Assembly: GCF_037392515.1 (NCBI RefSeq)
Contig: NC_090283.1
Coordinates: forward strand, 18,260,501-18,324,500
Source of the DNA: Haliotis asinina
Taxonomy: Eukaryota > Mollusca > Gastropoda > Lepetellida > Haliotidae
Direction: 5' to 3'
DNA length: 64,000 nt
The position numbers were made by a program, and so were the translations under genes. The notes under the pieces were generated by a model. It did no database searches, was not told the origin of the DNA, and saw nothing but the letters and a program-made list of their open reading frames with translations. This document shows, one piece after another, positions 46,001-50,245 of the stretch; the stretch's first letter is position 1, and the number at the start of each line of letters is the position of its first letter.

Positions 46001-46155
46001 TTTTAATGTTTCGAATAACATAACGTCTTTCTTCTTTTTTCTGCAGTTCTATGAAAGAGGTGAAACTCCCAGAGAAAGAATGGATATCATGTGTTCAGGA
46101 AGCCAATAAGTACCAAGAATCTCAACAGCTCCAGTTAACCATGGAAACGAACTGA
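11400..46155 (+). CDS. tim: TIMELESS, circadian clock protein (dTIM-type), 22 coding exons
   Basis: Clock protein that in insects pairs with PERIOD, enters the nucleus and represses CLOCK/CYCLE; light resets it through cryptochrome. Exons: 11400-11493, 12746-12840, 13267-13328, 15114-15291, 15778-15896, 16338-16398, 17848-17901, 20725-21026, 22254-22323, 22583-22695, 23895-24008, 24905-25005, 25772-25964, 26247-26445, 27364-27467, 28210-28354, 29224-29301, 29864-30029, 32651-32707, 33656-33859, 34911-35001, 46047-46155. The sum is 2709 nt, 902 residues plus stop, every junction in phase. Family blocks seen: NYCLLLIRNL (N-terminal armadillo part), SFFLRFARQ, LRDVFVLLLRQ, ECILTMMHHIAGD, FSDLIEYVLEQF, HIIWLQENLF. 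These resemble insect clock TIM more than the replication-fork paralogue (TIMEOUT/mammalian TIMELESS). It is much shorter than Drosophila TIM (about 1400 residues), mainly because the region between residues 221 and 322 is short. Exact exon 5 and exon 8 edges are the least certain. Confidence 0.9.
11499..11910 (-). mobile_element. MITE beginning at the tim exon 1 donor
   Basis: Starts TACGGTAAACTG right after GTGAG of the donor. It contains ATTTTCGCGAGTGATGACCA and ends with CATGAAGTCTGACGCGAAATT. It is the reverse-orientation relative of 23028-23555; edges are approximate. Confidence 0.6.
12746..12840 (+). CDS. tim: tim exon 2
   Basis: Residues 32-63, ETLQEMLNLLLTS...GQHDVIRK. Acceptor TTTTCAG, donor AAG|GTTAGT. 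It matches the family's helical N-terminus (…RR.LG..…VRSDLIPLL block shared with exon 3). Confidence 0.85.
13267..13328 (+). CDS. tim: tim exon 3
   Basis: Residues 64-83, DLLPLLMALEEDSELFHAAI. DLLPLL is a conserved TIMELESS word. Acceptor TTTCAG, donor GA|GTAAGT, two bases carried over. Confidence 0.85.
14012..14353 (-). mobile_element. TIR element (intron 3), relative at 57611-57940
   Basis: Ends GTGTTCATGAATAGTGT and ACACCATTCATGAACAC are inverted repeats. The interior matches the second copy in reverse orientation. Confidence 0.7.
14517..14575 (+). repeat. degenerate copy A of the exon 4 acceptor region
   Basis: CACTAACTGCAGCACCTTGT, then CATGGTGTGC and TTTTTCATTCAG|AATAATCT. It resembles 15071-15121, and a SINE is inserted right after it. 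Confidence 0.7.
14568..14850 (+). mobile_element. family-B SINE-like repeat in tim intron 3
   Basis: Full length, from CCGTGAAGGTCCCAGGGTAG to CTCACTCACTCACT. It is inserted in copy A of the duplicated exon 4 acceptor. Confidence 0.9.
14865..14930 (+). repeat. degenerate copy B of the exon 4 acceptor region
   Basis: GTACTAACTGCAG..., TTTTCATTCAG|ACTACTCTGC. It shares ACTACTCT with the true exon start at 15114. The frame after this acceptor reaches a stop (TAG) at about 15078 without a donor. Confidence 0.75.
14939..15018 (+). repeat. ~80-base dispersed module, copy 2
   Basis: CGGTTCCAAATGCATTCCCG ... AATTGGCCAACACATGATGT. It sits between two copies of the exon 4 acceptor duplication. Confidence 0.85.
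15114..15291 (+). CDS. tim: tim exon 4
   Basis: Residues 84-143, starting ELLSLLTQPLSLG, which corresponds to the RILVNLTVP block of insect TIM, and ending KEVMNRLER. Acceptor CCCCTCAG, donor AGG|GTTGGT. Two upstream degenerate copies of its acceptor region exist (14517-14575 and 14865-14930). Confidence 0.85.
15398..15575 (+). mobile_element. family-B repeat, degenerate, in tim intron 4
   Basis: GGTGACTGACAGGATTGGGT and GTTGATCACTAGATTGTCTG. Confidence 0.75.
15778..15896 (+). CDS. tim: tim exon 5 (tandem donor; may end at 15902)
   Basis: Residues 144-182; includes INYCLLLIRNLFYFGE, a hallmark TIMELESS motif. There are two GT donors six bases apart (after 15896 and after 15902). Both keep phase and differ by inclusion of Leu-Arg. 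Confidence 0.85.
16098..16337 (+). repeat. 46-47-base tandem repeat ending at tim exon 6 acceptor
   Basis: Five units, each with TGTATAGGGCGATATTTGAG, starting at 16104, 16151, 16198, 16244 and 16290 (GGG position). The sixth unit is the real acceptor and the first codons of exon 6 (TCTGTAGGATGATATTTGAG). Confidence 0.9.
16338..16398 (+). CDS. tim: tim exon 6
   Basis: Residues 183-203, MIFESGLDEMIMAVIRHQQK. Acceptor TTCTGTAG, donor AAG|GTGAGA. The 5' edge of this exon is the last unit of a 46-47-base tandem repeat that fills the end of the intron. Confidence 0.8.
16538..16795 (+). mobile_element. family-B SINE-like repeat in tim intron 6
   Basis: CAGGGTAGAATAGGCCTTCA to GTGTGGCGTAAAAG; the 30-base minisatellite begins at its tail. 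Confidence 0.88.
16798..17560. repeat. ~30-base minisatellite in tim intron 6
   Basis: Degenerate unit GTAAGAGGCTACCGAGGTAC CTTGCTGTTT, about 24 copies. Open frames on both strands reading VRGYQGTLLF or its equivalents are repeat artefacts. Confidence 0.9.
17848..17901 (+). CDS. tim: tim exon 7
   Basis: Eighteen codons, ISFTVSVVQILSFLYKDN, matching the VTMVQLIALIYKDQ block of insect TIM. Acceptor TGTTTCAG, donor AAT|GTAAGT. A MITE starts about 34 bases beyond the donor. Confidence 0.85.
17935..18442. mobile_element. MITE in tim intron 7
   Basis: Terminal inverted repeats TACTCTTTAAAAAAAGTAGG and its complement ending TTTTTTTTTAAGAGTA. A related fragment lies at about 53580-53770. It is bounded by TA, as in Tc1/mariner-type elements. 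Confidence 0.75.
18453..18840. mobile_element. MITE in tim intron 7, next to the previous one
   Basis: Inverted ends CAGTACCTGGCCAAAAGTGA and TCACTTTTGGCAAGGTGCTG, extended by matching arms GAAATTTCCATAG and CTATGGAAATTTC. Confidence 0.8.
18841..20724 (+). other. tim intron 7, remainder
   Basis: AT-rich; no recognisable repeat beyond two MITEs at its start. A missed phase-0 exon is possible. Confidence 0.5.
20725..21026 (+). CDS. tim: tim exon 8 (variable linker)
   Basis: Residues about 222-321, polar linker rich in Ser, Glu and Asp (PERASEYSSEEQCLQAM, SSPDDIEDPTVQ). It replaces the several-hundred-residue acidic/NLS region of insect TIM. The start is uncertain: acceptor TTTGAAG gives 20725, and an in-frame CTGCAG gives 20743, six residues shorter. 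Donor GG|GTGAGT. A further phase-0 exon in the preceding intron cannot be excluded. Confidence 0.7.
21428..21524. mobile_element. short inverted-repeat element in intron 8
   Basis: TCCTTTCACAAAGC and GCTTCATGAAAGGA ends, with inner AAGGTAACCTTAG and GGTTAACCTTAG words. Confidence 0.5.
22254..22323 (+). CDS. tim: tim exon 9
   Basis: Residues 322-345, QYLTNLAQKFLSDGYAGFIADLL, aligned with the LKEFTVDFLLKGYSYLVEEL block. Acceptor TTTTTTTTCAG, donor TTG|GTGAGT. Confidence 0.85.
22583..22695 (+). CDS. tim: tim exon 10
   Basis: Residues 346-382, with NSYLLWSISFFLRFARQQ matching the DTSHFFWLVTYFLKFAAQ block. The longest open frame across this exon is a different, non-coding one. Donor chosen as CTTGT|GTAAGT because only that phase continues into exon 11 without a stop. 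Confidence 0.85.
23028..23555 (+). mobile_element. MITE in tim intron 10, same family as 11499-11910
   Basis: Imperfect inverted ends: TACTGTAAACAGCCAAATTT against the GGAAATAAAACTGTTAACAG end, with CGCGAAAAT words inside both arms. The interior matches the intron 1 copy on the opposite strand. Confidence 0.65.
23588..23830 (+). mobile_element. family-B SINE-like repeat in tim intron 10
   Basis: GATCCAGGGTGGAATAAGTC to AACTCACTCACTC, directly after the 23028-23555 MITE and about 65 bases before exon 11. Confidence 0.85.
23895..24008 (+). CDS. tim: tim exon 11
   Basis: Residues 383-420, including ISYLVYVAVDCCERQ, aligned with the SYLTYEGVSLCEQLE block. Acceptor CATTTCAG, donor AA|GTGAGT. Confidence 0.85.
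24545..24870 (+). mobile_element. family-C tRNA-derived SINE in tim intron 11
   Basis: Head CCTCCTTGGTGTAGTTGTTA, box B GGGTTTGATCCC. It ends GAAATATTCTTAAGTGCGAA and GTTAAACTCA about 50 bases before exon 12. Confidence 0.8.
24905..25005 (+). CDS. tim: tim exon 12
   Basis: Residues 421-454, LHLTVLSMIQLFRLML..., aligned with the MHLVVTAIREFLQ block. Acceptor GTTGCAG, donor AAAG|GTAAGA. Confidence 0.85.
25772..25964 (+). CDS. tim: tim exon 13
   Basis: Residues 455-518. It carries the most diagnostic block, LRDVFVLLLRQ...YLRNLICANHHLLLILE, very close to insect TIM. Acceptor TTTGTAG, donor AA|GTGAGA. Confidence 0.92.
26247..26445 (+). CDS. tim: tim exon 14
   Basis: Residues 519-585, FATLEIMAKYGQ...LNECILTMMHHIAGD. 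The TMMHHI(A/G)GD motif is strongly conserved in TIM. Acceptor TTTGTAG, donor ACT|GTAAGT. Confidence 0.92.
26475..26600 (+). mobile_element. family-A SINE in tim intron 14
   Basis: CCCCACATGGGAACAATGTA, CTTCCCGCCATGATATTGCT and GGAATATTGCTGAAAGTGG. Confidence 0.8.
26767..26794 (-). promoter_or_regulatory. array of nuclear-receptor half-sites (TCAAGGTCA) in tim intron 14
   Basis: Four head-to-tail TGACCT hexamers (GACCTT period 6) read on the minus strand as overlapping TCAAGGTCA words, the extended half-site of ROR/ERR/FTZ-F1 receptors. It could equally be a simple hexamer microsatellite. Confidence 0.4.
27364..27467 (+). CDS. tim: tim exon 15
   Basis: Residues 586-619, DFSDLIEYVLEQFMIFAEEKP, matching DWSDLIEYVIHKFM of insect TIM. 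Acceptor GTTGCAG, donor GA|GTGAGT. Confidence 0.9.
27581..27910. mobile_element. 330-base MITE in tim intron 15
   Basis: Inverted ends CAGGGGTTCAAAA and TTTTTGAACCCCTG, with further arm similarity. The flanks read ATTAT on both sides, a plausible 5-base target duplication. Confidence 0.75.
28210..28354 (+). CDS. tim: tim exon 16
   Basis: Residues 620-668, including GVWSSEEEEVLMSSILSL, matching the C.WSQEEMDTLYW block. Acceptor is GGAAAAAAG, a weak purine-rich site behind a T-rich tract; donor GAG|GTGAGT. Confidence 0.8.
28640..28860 (+). repeat. dispersed repeat, relative of 33915-34110
   Basis: Both copies have AGGCCAGACCA, TTTATTTCTT-like, a GGCCAAAAAT or TGGGCCAAAAT word and a TAAATTGCCGAAAGTAAAAT-like end. 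Confidence 0.5.
29224..29301 (+). CDS. tim: tim exon 17
   Basis: Residues 669-694, IEQFIKDSGWLKEDSMMDTM..., in place of the IIQQLLQQDII helix. Acceptor GGTGCAG, donor GAG|GTAGGC. Confidence 0.8.
29468..29546 (+). repeat. ~80-base dispersed module, copy 3
   Basis: CAGTTCCAAATACATTCCCG ... ATTGGCCAACACATGATGTT, in tim intron 17. A MITE-like ACGATATATCGTATCGATAC palindrome lies just before it, at 29328-29395. Confidence 0.85.
29608..29800 (+). mobile_element. family-A SINE, degenerate, in tim intron 17
   Basis: GGGTGGCCTAGTGTTTGATG head, GTTCAGGTTTGATTGC box B; it ends about 60 bases before exon 18. Confidence 0.55.
29864..30029 (+). CDS. tim: tim exon 18
   Basis: Residues 695-749, including LIDHLVSRLKSIGHEKHIIWLQENLF, aligned with the HLLWLQRILIE block. 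Acceptor TTGTTGCAG, donor AATT|GTAAGT. Confidence 0.88.
30178..30600. repeat. 113-114-base tandem repeat in tim intron 18
   Basis: Units begin GTGATCAA(G/T)TGTTTGAGG at 30201, 30314, 30428 and 30542. Each contains a nested doublet of CTTATAACCAACAAGAATCT. Confidence 0.9.
32030..32300 (+). repeat. old dispersed repeat, relative of 8930-9200
   Basis: See 8930-9200 for shared words. The small open frame across it has no recognised product. Confidence 0.6.
32380..32610 (+). mobile_element. family-B repeat in tim intron 18
   Basis: GATCGGTTGGTCAGGCGTCA, GCTGTTGATCACTGG and GGAATATTGCTGACTGTGG; it ends just before exon 19. Confidence 0.8.
32651..32707 (+). CDS. tim: tim exon 19
   Basis: Residues 750-768, IMANTVDLIREPVTRICA, corresponding to the HIMEPVAYHCIC block. 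Acceptor TTTTCAG, donor GCAA|GTAAGT. It follows a family-B SINE by only about 40 bases. Confidence 0.82.
32745..32900 (+). mobile_element. family-B repeat, degenerate, in tim intron 19
   Basis: GATCTGGGTTAGAATTGATC and GGGGATCGGGTGGGTAGGGT words; starts about 38 bases after exon 19. Confidence 0.65.
32998..33555. repeat. minisatellite of CACATACAAATACAT units in tim intron 19
   Basis: Higher-order unit of about 56 bases (CACATACAAATACATTGTGT, CACATACAAATACATGGTTC, CCACATATACAGTTAT), degenerating to the right. It ends about 100 bases before exon 20. Open frames in three frames are artefacts. Confidence 0.9.
33656..33859 (+). CDS. tim: tim exon 20
   Basis: Residues 769-836, ending PRVPSDWSASVIIQKMKMLGP, which matches the C-terminal RIPDYW...LAKKLGP of insect TIM. 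Acceptor TATTTCAG, donor GTTG|GTAAGT. Confidence 0.88.
33915..34110 (-). repeat. dispersed repeat, relative of 28640-28860
   Basis: Partly palindromic family, so its orientation is uncertain. Confidence 0.45.
34911..35001 (+). CDS. tim: tim exon 21 (91 bases, hidden)
   Basis: Found by phase. Exon 20 leaves one base while the terminal exon needs two, so a middle exon of length 1 mod 3 is required. Acceptor ACATGCAG|AAG and donor AAG|GTAAAA bound a frame reading VDQVEQLVVQLSQATTTGQE and ending FEPKQS. Joining it restores a frame to the final stop. A skipped or alternative exon remains possible. Confidence 0.75.
35460..35720. repeat. ~92-base tandem repeat, three copies
   Basis: Each copy has GGGTACCCATTATCTGC, GGTGAACAATGCCTGTGG and GTCAACATTCAAGAT words. 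A SINE fragment follows. Confidence 0.8.
35725..35840 (+). mobile_element. family-A SINE fragment
   Basis: ACCCAGGTTCGCTTCCTCAT, GGGTACAATGTGTGAAGCC. Confidence 0.7.
36195..36405 (-). mobile_element. family-B repeat in tim intron 21
   Basis: Complement strand; TGTGATCAAGAGCATGAGCA and AATGGGTTGCTGAAGGCC. Confidence 0.8.
36844..36896. repeat. (TG)n(AG)n microsatellite
   Basis: Uninterrupted TG run followed by GA run in tim intron 21. Confidence 0.95.
37028..37186. repeat. (ATGT)n microsatellite, two blocks
   Basis: Two long pure ATGT runs separated by ATGATTAATCTGCTTTAATG; further degenerate units extend to about 37290. Confidence 0.95.
37632..38402 (-). mobile_element. non-autonomous TIR transposon in tim intron 21
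   Basis: Ends AGGTCACATGCAA and TTGCATGTGACCTTT. It is a longer relative of 7918-8543 and lies directly before the E-box satellite. Confidence 0.78.
38680..41280. repeat. satellite block, copy 1 of a 2812-base-offset duplication
   Basis: Aligns at a constant offset of 2812 with 41492-44090. From about 38970 onward I saw only a few differences, for example GGAAAG against GGGAAG at about 40911 and loss of one 21-base unit near 44090 in copy 2. Confidence 0.85.
41492..44090. repeat. satellite block, copy 2 of the duplication
   Basis: Near-identical to 38680-41280, including the unique inserts around 39139-39321 and 41951-42133 that are not part of the 22-base unit. This implies recent unequal exchange or an assembly duplication. 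Confidence 0.85.
45695..45802 (+). repeat. pyrimidine-rich tract upstream of the last tim exon
   Basis: CTCTATCTCTCTATCTATCT and similar CT-rich sequence, about 245 bases before the exon 22 acceptor. Confidence 0.7.
45826..45988 (+). repeat. 163-base direct repeat, copy 1
   Basis: About 97% identical by eye to 47872-48034 (five mismatches seen). It ends in a tRNA-like box B word (GGTTCAAGTC). It lies just before tim exon 22. Confidence 0.88.
46047..46155 (+). CDS. tim: tim exon 22, terminal (stop codon)
   Basis: Acceptor TTTTTTCTGCAG. It encodes SMKEVKLPEKEWISCVQEANK, ends LQLTMETN and then TGA at 46153-46155. It lies about 11 kb beyond exon 21, past the E-box satellite. I do not recognise this tail from insect TIM. 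The frame fits only if exon 21 is included. Confidence 0.72.
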
Positions 46156-46830
46156 TGCTCTTCGACATTGAGAGAAAGCCTTGTGAGAATCATTGAAGTC
46201 ATTGTCTCTCCATCTAACACCATGGAACCCTTTCATGGATCCAGACATATATTTATTGGTAGTCATCATGAGAATGGCCACAATACAGACACAATGACAG
46301 ATTTCTGGGGTAACAAGTAATAGAAATCATTTTTGGAAAAAATGGTATTAATGCAAAACTCTACCAATCATTCTTGTTAAAACAGACCCACTTATTCATT
46401 TTTCATTGAGTCTAGAGGCCAGATGTGAGCAAATTTAGTCTGGGTTTATTCTGGACCTTTGAAGTTAAAGTTTTAAAATGAATTTGAACATATATTTTAT
46501 TTAATTATTAAGTGCACCAAGTCTTGCCAGGGGTCATCTTTACATGAACATGCATAAATATTGTGTTCAGGAATAAATTATGTAGATATTGTAATAAGGA
46601 ATTAAAATGTTATTTAGAGTTGTCTCCCTTGCATCACATCTAATTTGAAAGTTGTTTCCCTTTATGATCTTGATGTTATGGCTGCAGTATTTCATGTGAG
46701 AAAATGTGAATTTTGTATGTTGTCTCTTCAGGAGACTTTGACTGTTTTTGTGTGTTGCTGTTTCCAGACTGTTTGCACATTGCATTTATAACTTGATAAT
46801 CATCACTGGATGAGGGTAATAAATGTATTG
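46156..46830 (+). other. tim: tim 3' untranslated region with candidate poly(A) signals
   Basis: AT-rich, no open frame of note. AATAAA occurs at 46572-46577 and 46818-46823, with another near 47205, any of which could end the transcript. The 3' end is inferred. Confidence 0.5.
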
Positions 46831-47101
46831 ACGAGAAAATGATGGCACTATTGCAAGATCATGATGAAAGATCTAACTAGGTTGAAAATTGTTCCTTGGG
46901 GAGTGTCCTTCCAAAATTAATGATGGTGCCATTTTGGATATCATAACTACCTTGCTTTAATACTTAATGGTCTGAAGATAACATAGATTGTGAAAGGGGT
47001 GTTTTAGTCCACAGGAAATAATTAATTCTGAATTGGTGGGAATTATTTATGTAGCAATTATCAACAACTTGACAGTTTCATTGGTGAAATTTTGGAATCT
47101 T

Positions 47102-47192
47102 GGGCCCTGTTCCATGAAGAGATCGTAGTTCTATGCTAGAATATGAACATTATTAAGATTGTGTTACTATGGTTACTTCAGGGAACAGGGCA
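47102..47192. mobile_element. short hairpin MITE
   Basis: GGGCCCTGTTCC ... GGGAACAGGGCAC inverted ends, 91 bases. A similar TTTCACAAAGC/GCTTCATGAAA pair lies at 21428-21524. Confidence 0.6.
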
Positions 47193-47871
47193 CTAAACAA
47201 GTGAAATAAATTGAGTGAGAGAATCCTGATTTTTAAATACAGCAATGACCAAATACCAAATCTTCTCTTCATGAACTCTGTATTGGGTAAAAAATTAACT
47301 CCCAGTAATTTAATCACCGAATAATTCTACTTTTTGACATTTTCTATGCACCTTAAGATCTTTCAAAAGAATTTCAAAATATAAACAGTGTTTTTAATTT
47401 GCCAGCATGGTAATTTGTTTCAGATAGTAGAAAAATTCCTGGTACTCAAATTGCCAAGAAACTGGTATGGTCAAGAGCCTTTAACTCATTCAAAACCAGC
47501 CAACCAGAGGCATTTACTGCCATGACGCAGAGTTTCCAGAGACTCTGAGGTCATAGATGAAGCTTAGCCTATGTTTATGAAGGAAAATGCCATGTGGTAA
47601 AGCATTTTCGCTTCTACATATCATACACCAAGGTCTTATCCATCTGTTTGTAAATACGCTTCCTTGTCTATGCCATTTCATTGGAACGTTTGTAGATGAA
47701 ACATCTTTTGTTTCCAAGTCAGAAAGATGCTATGTATATACATTTAGCAGTCATTTATTTATGACCATATCTCTGTGAACATAATTGTATCCTGTCTGTT
47801 CCTAGTGGTTTAAATTTTTTTTTCAAGAATTTTCCATCAGAGTTTAGAGCCTTATGAATGCAGTTTCTATT

Positions 47872-48034
47872 GAAACTGTCCGATTTTGGCAGCTTCACTA
47901 ATCATAAGGTCTGACAGGATATTAAGTCAAATATGAGGTATGGTATTTTATGTATGGCCTTGCTGTCATCTAATCGCTTGTGCATAGTTGTGTCCCCTGT
48001 TAGTGCTAGTATCCTCAGTTTGTTGGTTCAAGTC
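47872..48034 (+). repeat. 163-base direct repeat, copy 2
   Basis: Partner of 45826-45988; together they bracket the terminal tim exon and its 3' UTR. Confidence 0.88.
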
Positions 48035-48179
48035 TCCGATTGATCCTGATCGTGATGGTTAGGTTGTTAACACTACATGTTGATTTCCCACATGAACGGT
48101 AACTAAGCGTTACTATGTCTTGACCTTAAGATGCTGACTTTTGATTCAGCTAATGTGCATTTTCACTCAGAGCGTCTAG

Positions 48180-48350
48180 TGAGCGTCTAGAGCGTCTGAG
48201 AGCGTCTAGTGCTTGAAGTACTGGCTCAAATATGCGGATTTGATTCCCCACATGGTGACATTGTGTGGGGGCCATTTCTGGTGTCCCTCACCGTGATATT
48301 GCTGGAATATTGCTAAAAGCAGCATAAAATTAAACTCAGTCACTCATGCC
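48180..48350 (+). mobile_element. family-A SINE
   Basis: GATTTGATTCCCCACATGG, GGAATATTGCTAAAAGCAGC and ATTAAACTCAGTCACTCA tail. A short AGAGCGTCTAG tandem precedes it. Confidence 0.7.
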
Positions 48351-50027
48351 GGTCTGAAGGTCAGACAGTAAATTGGTCCAGGGCGCTGGTTGTAGCAGAA
48401 TGGAGATAATTGGCTACATACTCATCAGTAAGGTCTTCCGTATTTGGAAATTGTGAGCTGGAATGGTCATTTGATTCAGTTCTGGTATTATCCAATGATT
48501 GTTACTAGGTTAAGTGGAACAATTTGCCAATTTACTAACAACATATCTGCAGGTTGCGTTGTAAAATATCCTTCTCTTTCTGTACATTTTGTGTCTTTGG
48601 TGCAATTATGTAATACTTTCAAGTCATATTAGGTACATAAATAATCAAGTTCTCACTGCTACCAATATGATTTGACAGTTGAAGTTCAAAGCCTCTTTCA
48701 TTTCTTTTTCAAGAATTCGAAATAAGTCTGTTTCTTCATGCCAGATGTTTGAGGTCTCGTGTTTAAACATATTTCGCTGTTGATGCATAGAGTTATTTGT
48801 TGGTTGTTCTTGCTGCAGTCAGCAGTATCAATGCTATTTTCGTCAGCATATGAATGATGAAGCCCAAACCAGTCTTGTGCTTAATATCATGATCATCGTT
48901 TTACATCATTCTCACAGAATAATATGTCACAACCAAGTCAGCAAACCTGACAACATAATAATGTTACTTGGCTCTCATGACAAACAGTGTTGATGAAGAT
49001 CAATTCTATACCAGATCTTCACTGTTCTAATAGATAGAAATTATGAATATCCCAAGCACAATCCTAATGCAAGAGGTATCGATAGCACAACCAGTACAGC
49101 TGCTCATAAGTGTATTTGTTGATAATAATTGAAAATTAGATGTGGTTAACTGTTCTTGAAGTTTTGCTATGAATATTGACTTCTTTTTAGAAACATTTTA
49201 TGTTTTGTACAATTTTTGGACGAACTCTTTGTTTGCACTCGAAACAGGATTTTTGTGATAGTTTGAAATCTGGTTTGGGAACATTGCCCATTTTACAAGC
49301 AAGATGTTTGAAGTCGTGAAAACAAGTGTTTGACATTTCTGTTGTATGATAGAATTAAGAAATGTTCTTAAAACAAGAAAAAGTGTGTTGAGTGAAAAAT
49401 AAGGAGTTTTTGAAACAAGCAGGTGTCAATTGCCAGCTTATCTGGAACTGGAAACATACTGTTTCTCGATGGTGTCCATCCTCAACATCTGCAGGGTATA
49501 CGTTCCTATGAATCTCCACTTTTCAGTCCATTAAATTTATTACTTCCTTTGGCTTGCATTTTATACATGCAGATGTTCATGTTGGGAGGTTCAGCGAACC
49601 TGAGTCACAACTCACATTCAAGATGGCAAAGCAAACCATGCACAGGTTATTTTGTTTAATGTTTCGGACCTGCCAGTTTGTCTGTATGATTACCCTGTAT
49701 GATTACCCCCAAATCTTAGCGGCACTGGCAAGCTCAGGTTTAATGGCAGCTTAGCTGATTGGCTGCTGTCAGAATGCGGAGCTAGCAAAGGTAGGTAATA
49801 AAGTTATTGGGCTGATCTGTAGATGCATCCAAGGCATAGTGGAGACTTGTTGGAACATATGCCCTGGAGATATTCAGGATGAATGTATTTGGATGTGCTT
49901 AGATGACATAAGTTGGTCCTCTTGTAAGAAAATGGATTGTGACATTGTTGATAAACCAGAAATTTACTAAACCACAAACAAACCCAGTTTTGTTTTTGGC
50001 AACATGTAGTTGTTTATGTTTATTTAT

Positions 50028-50245
50028 TGTCTAACATCATACTCCTCAATATTCTAGCTCTATGGTGTCAGTCTGTAAATAATTCAGTCTGGACCAGACA
50101 ATCCAGTGATTAATAACATGGGCATCGATCTACGGAATTGGGATACAATGACATATGCAGCCAGTGATTCTGACTACCCAATCCCGCAAGGTGCCGCTCA
50201 TGACAAGCATGGGTTACTGAAGACCAGTTCTAACCCTGATCTTCA
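50028..50245 (-). mobile_element. family-B repeat
   Basis: Complement strand; CAGTCTGGACCAGACAATCC and CATGGGTTACTGAAGACC. Confidence 0.85.

Noticed and set aside
11400-46155. TIMEOUT / replication-fork TIMELESS instead of clock TIM
   Set aside because: Blocks TMMHHI(A)GD, FSDLIEYV, LRDVFVLLLR and the C-terminal DW...LGP fit insect clock TIM; the acidic C-terminal part of TIMEOUT is absent. Kept as a small residual possibility.
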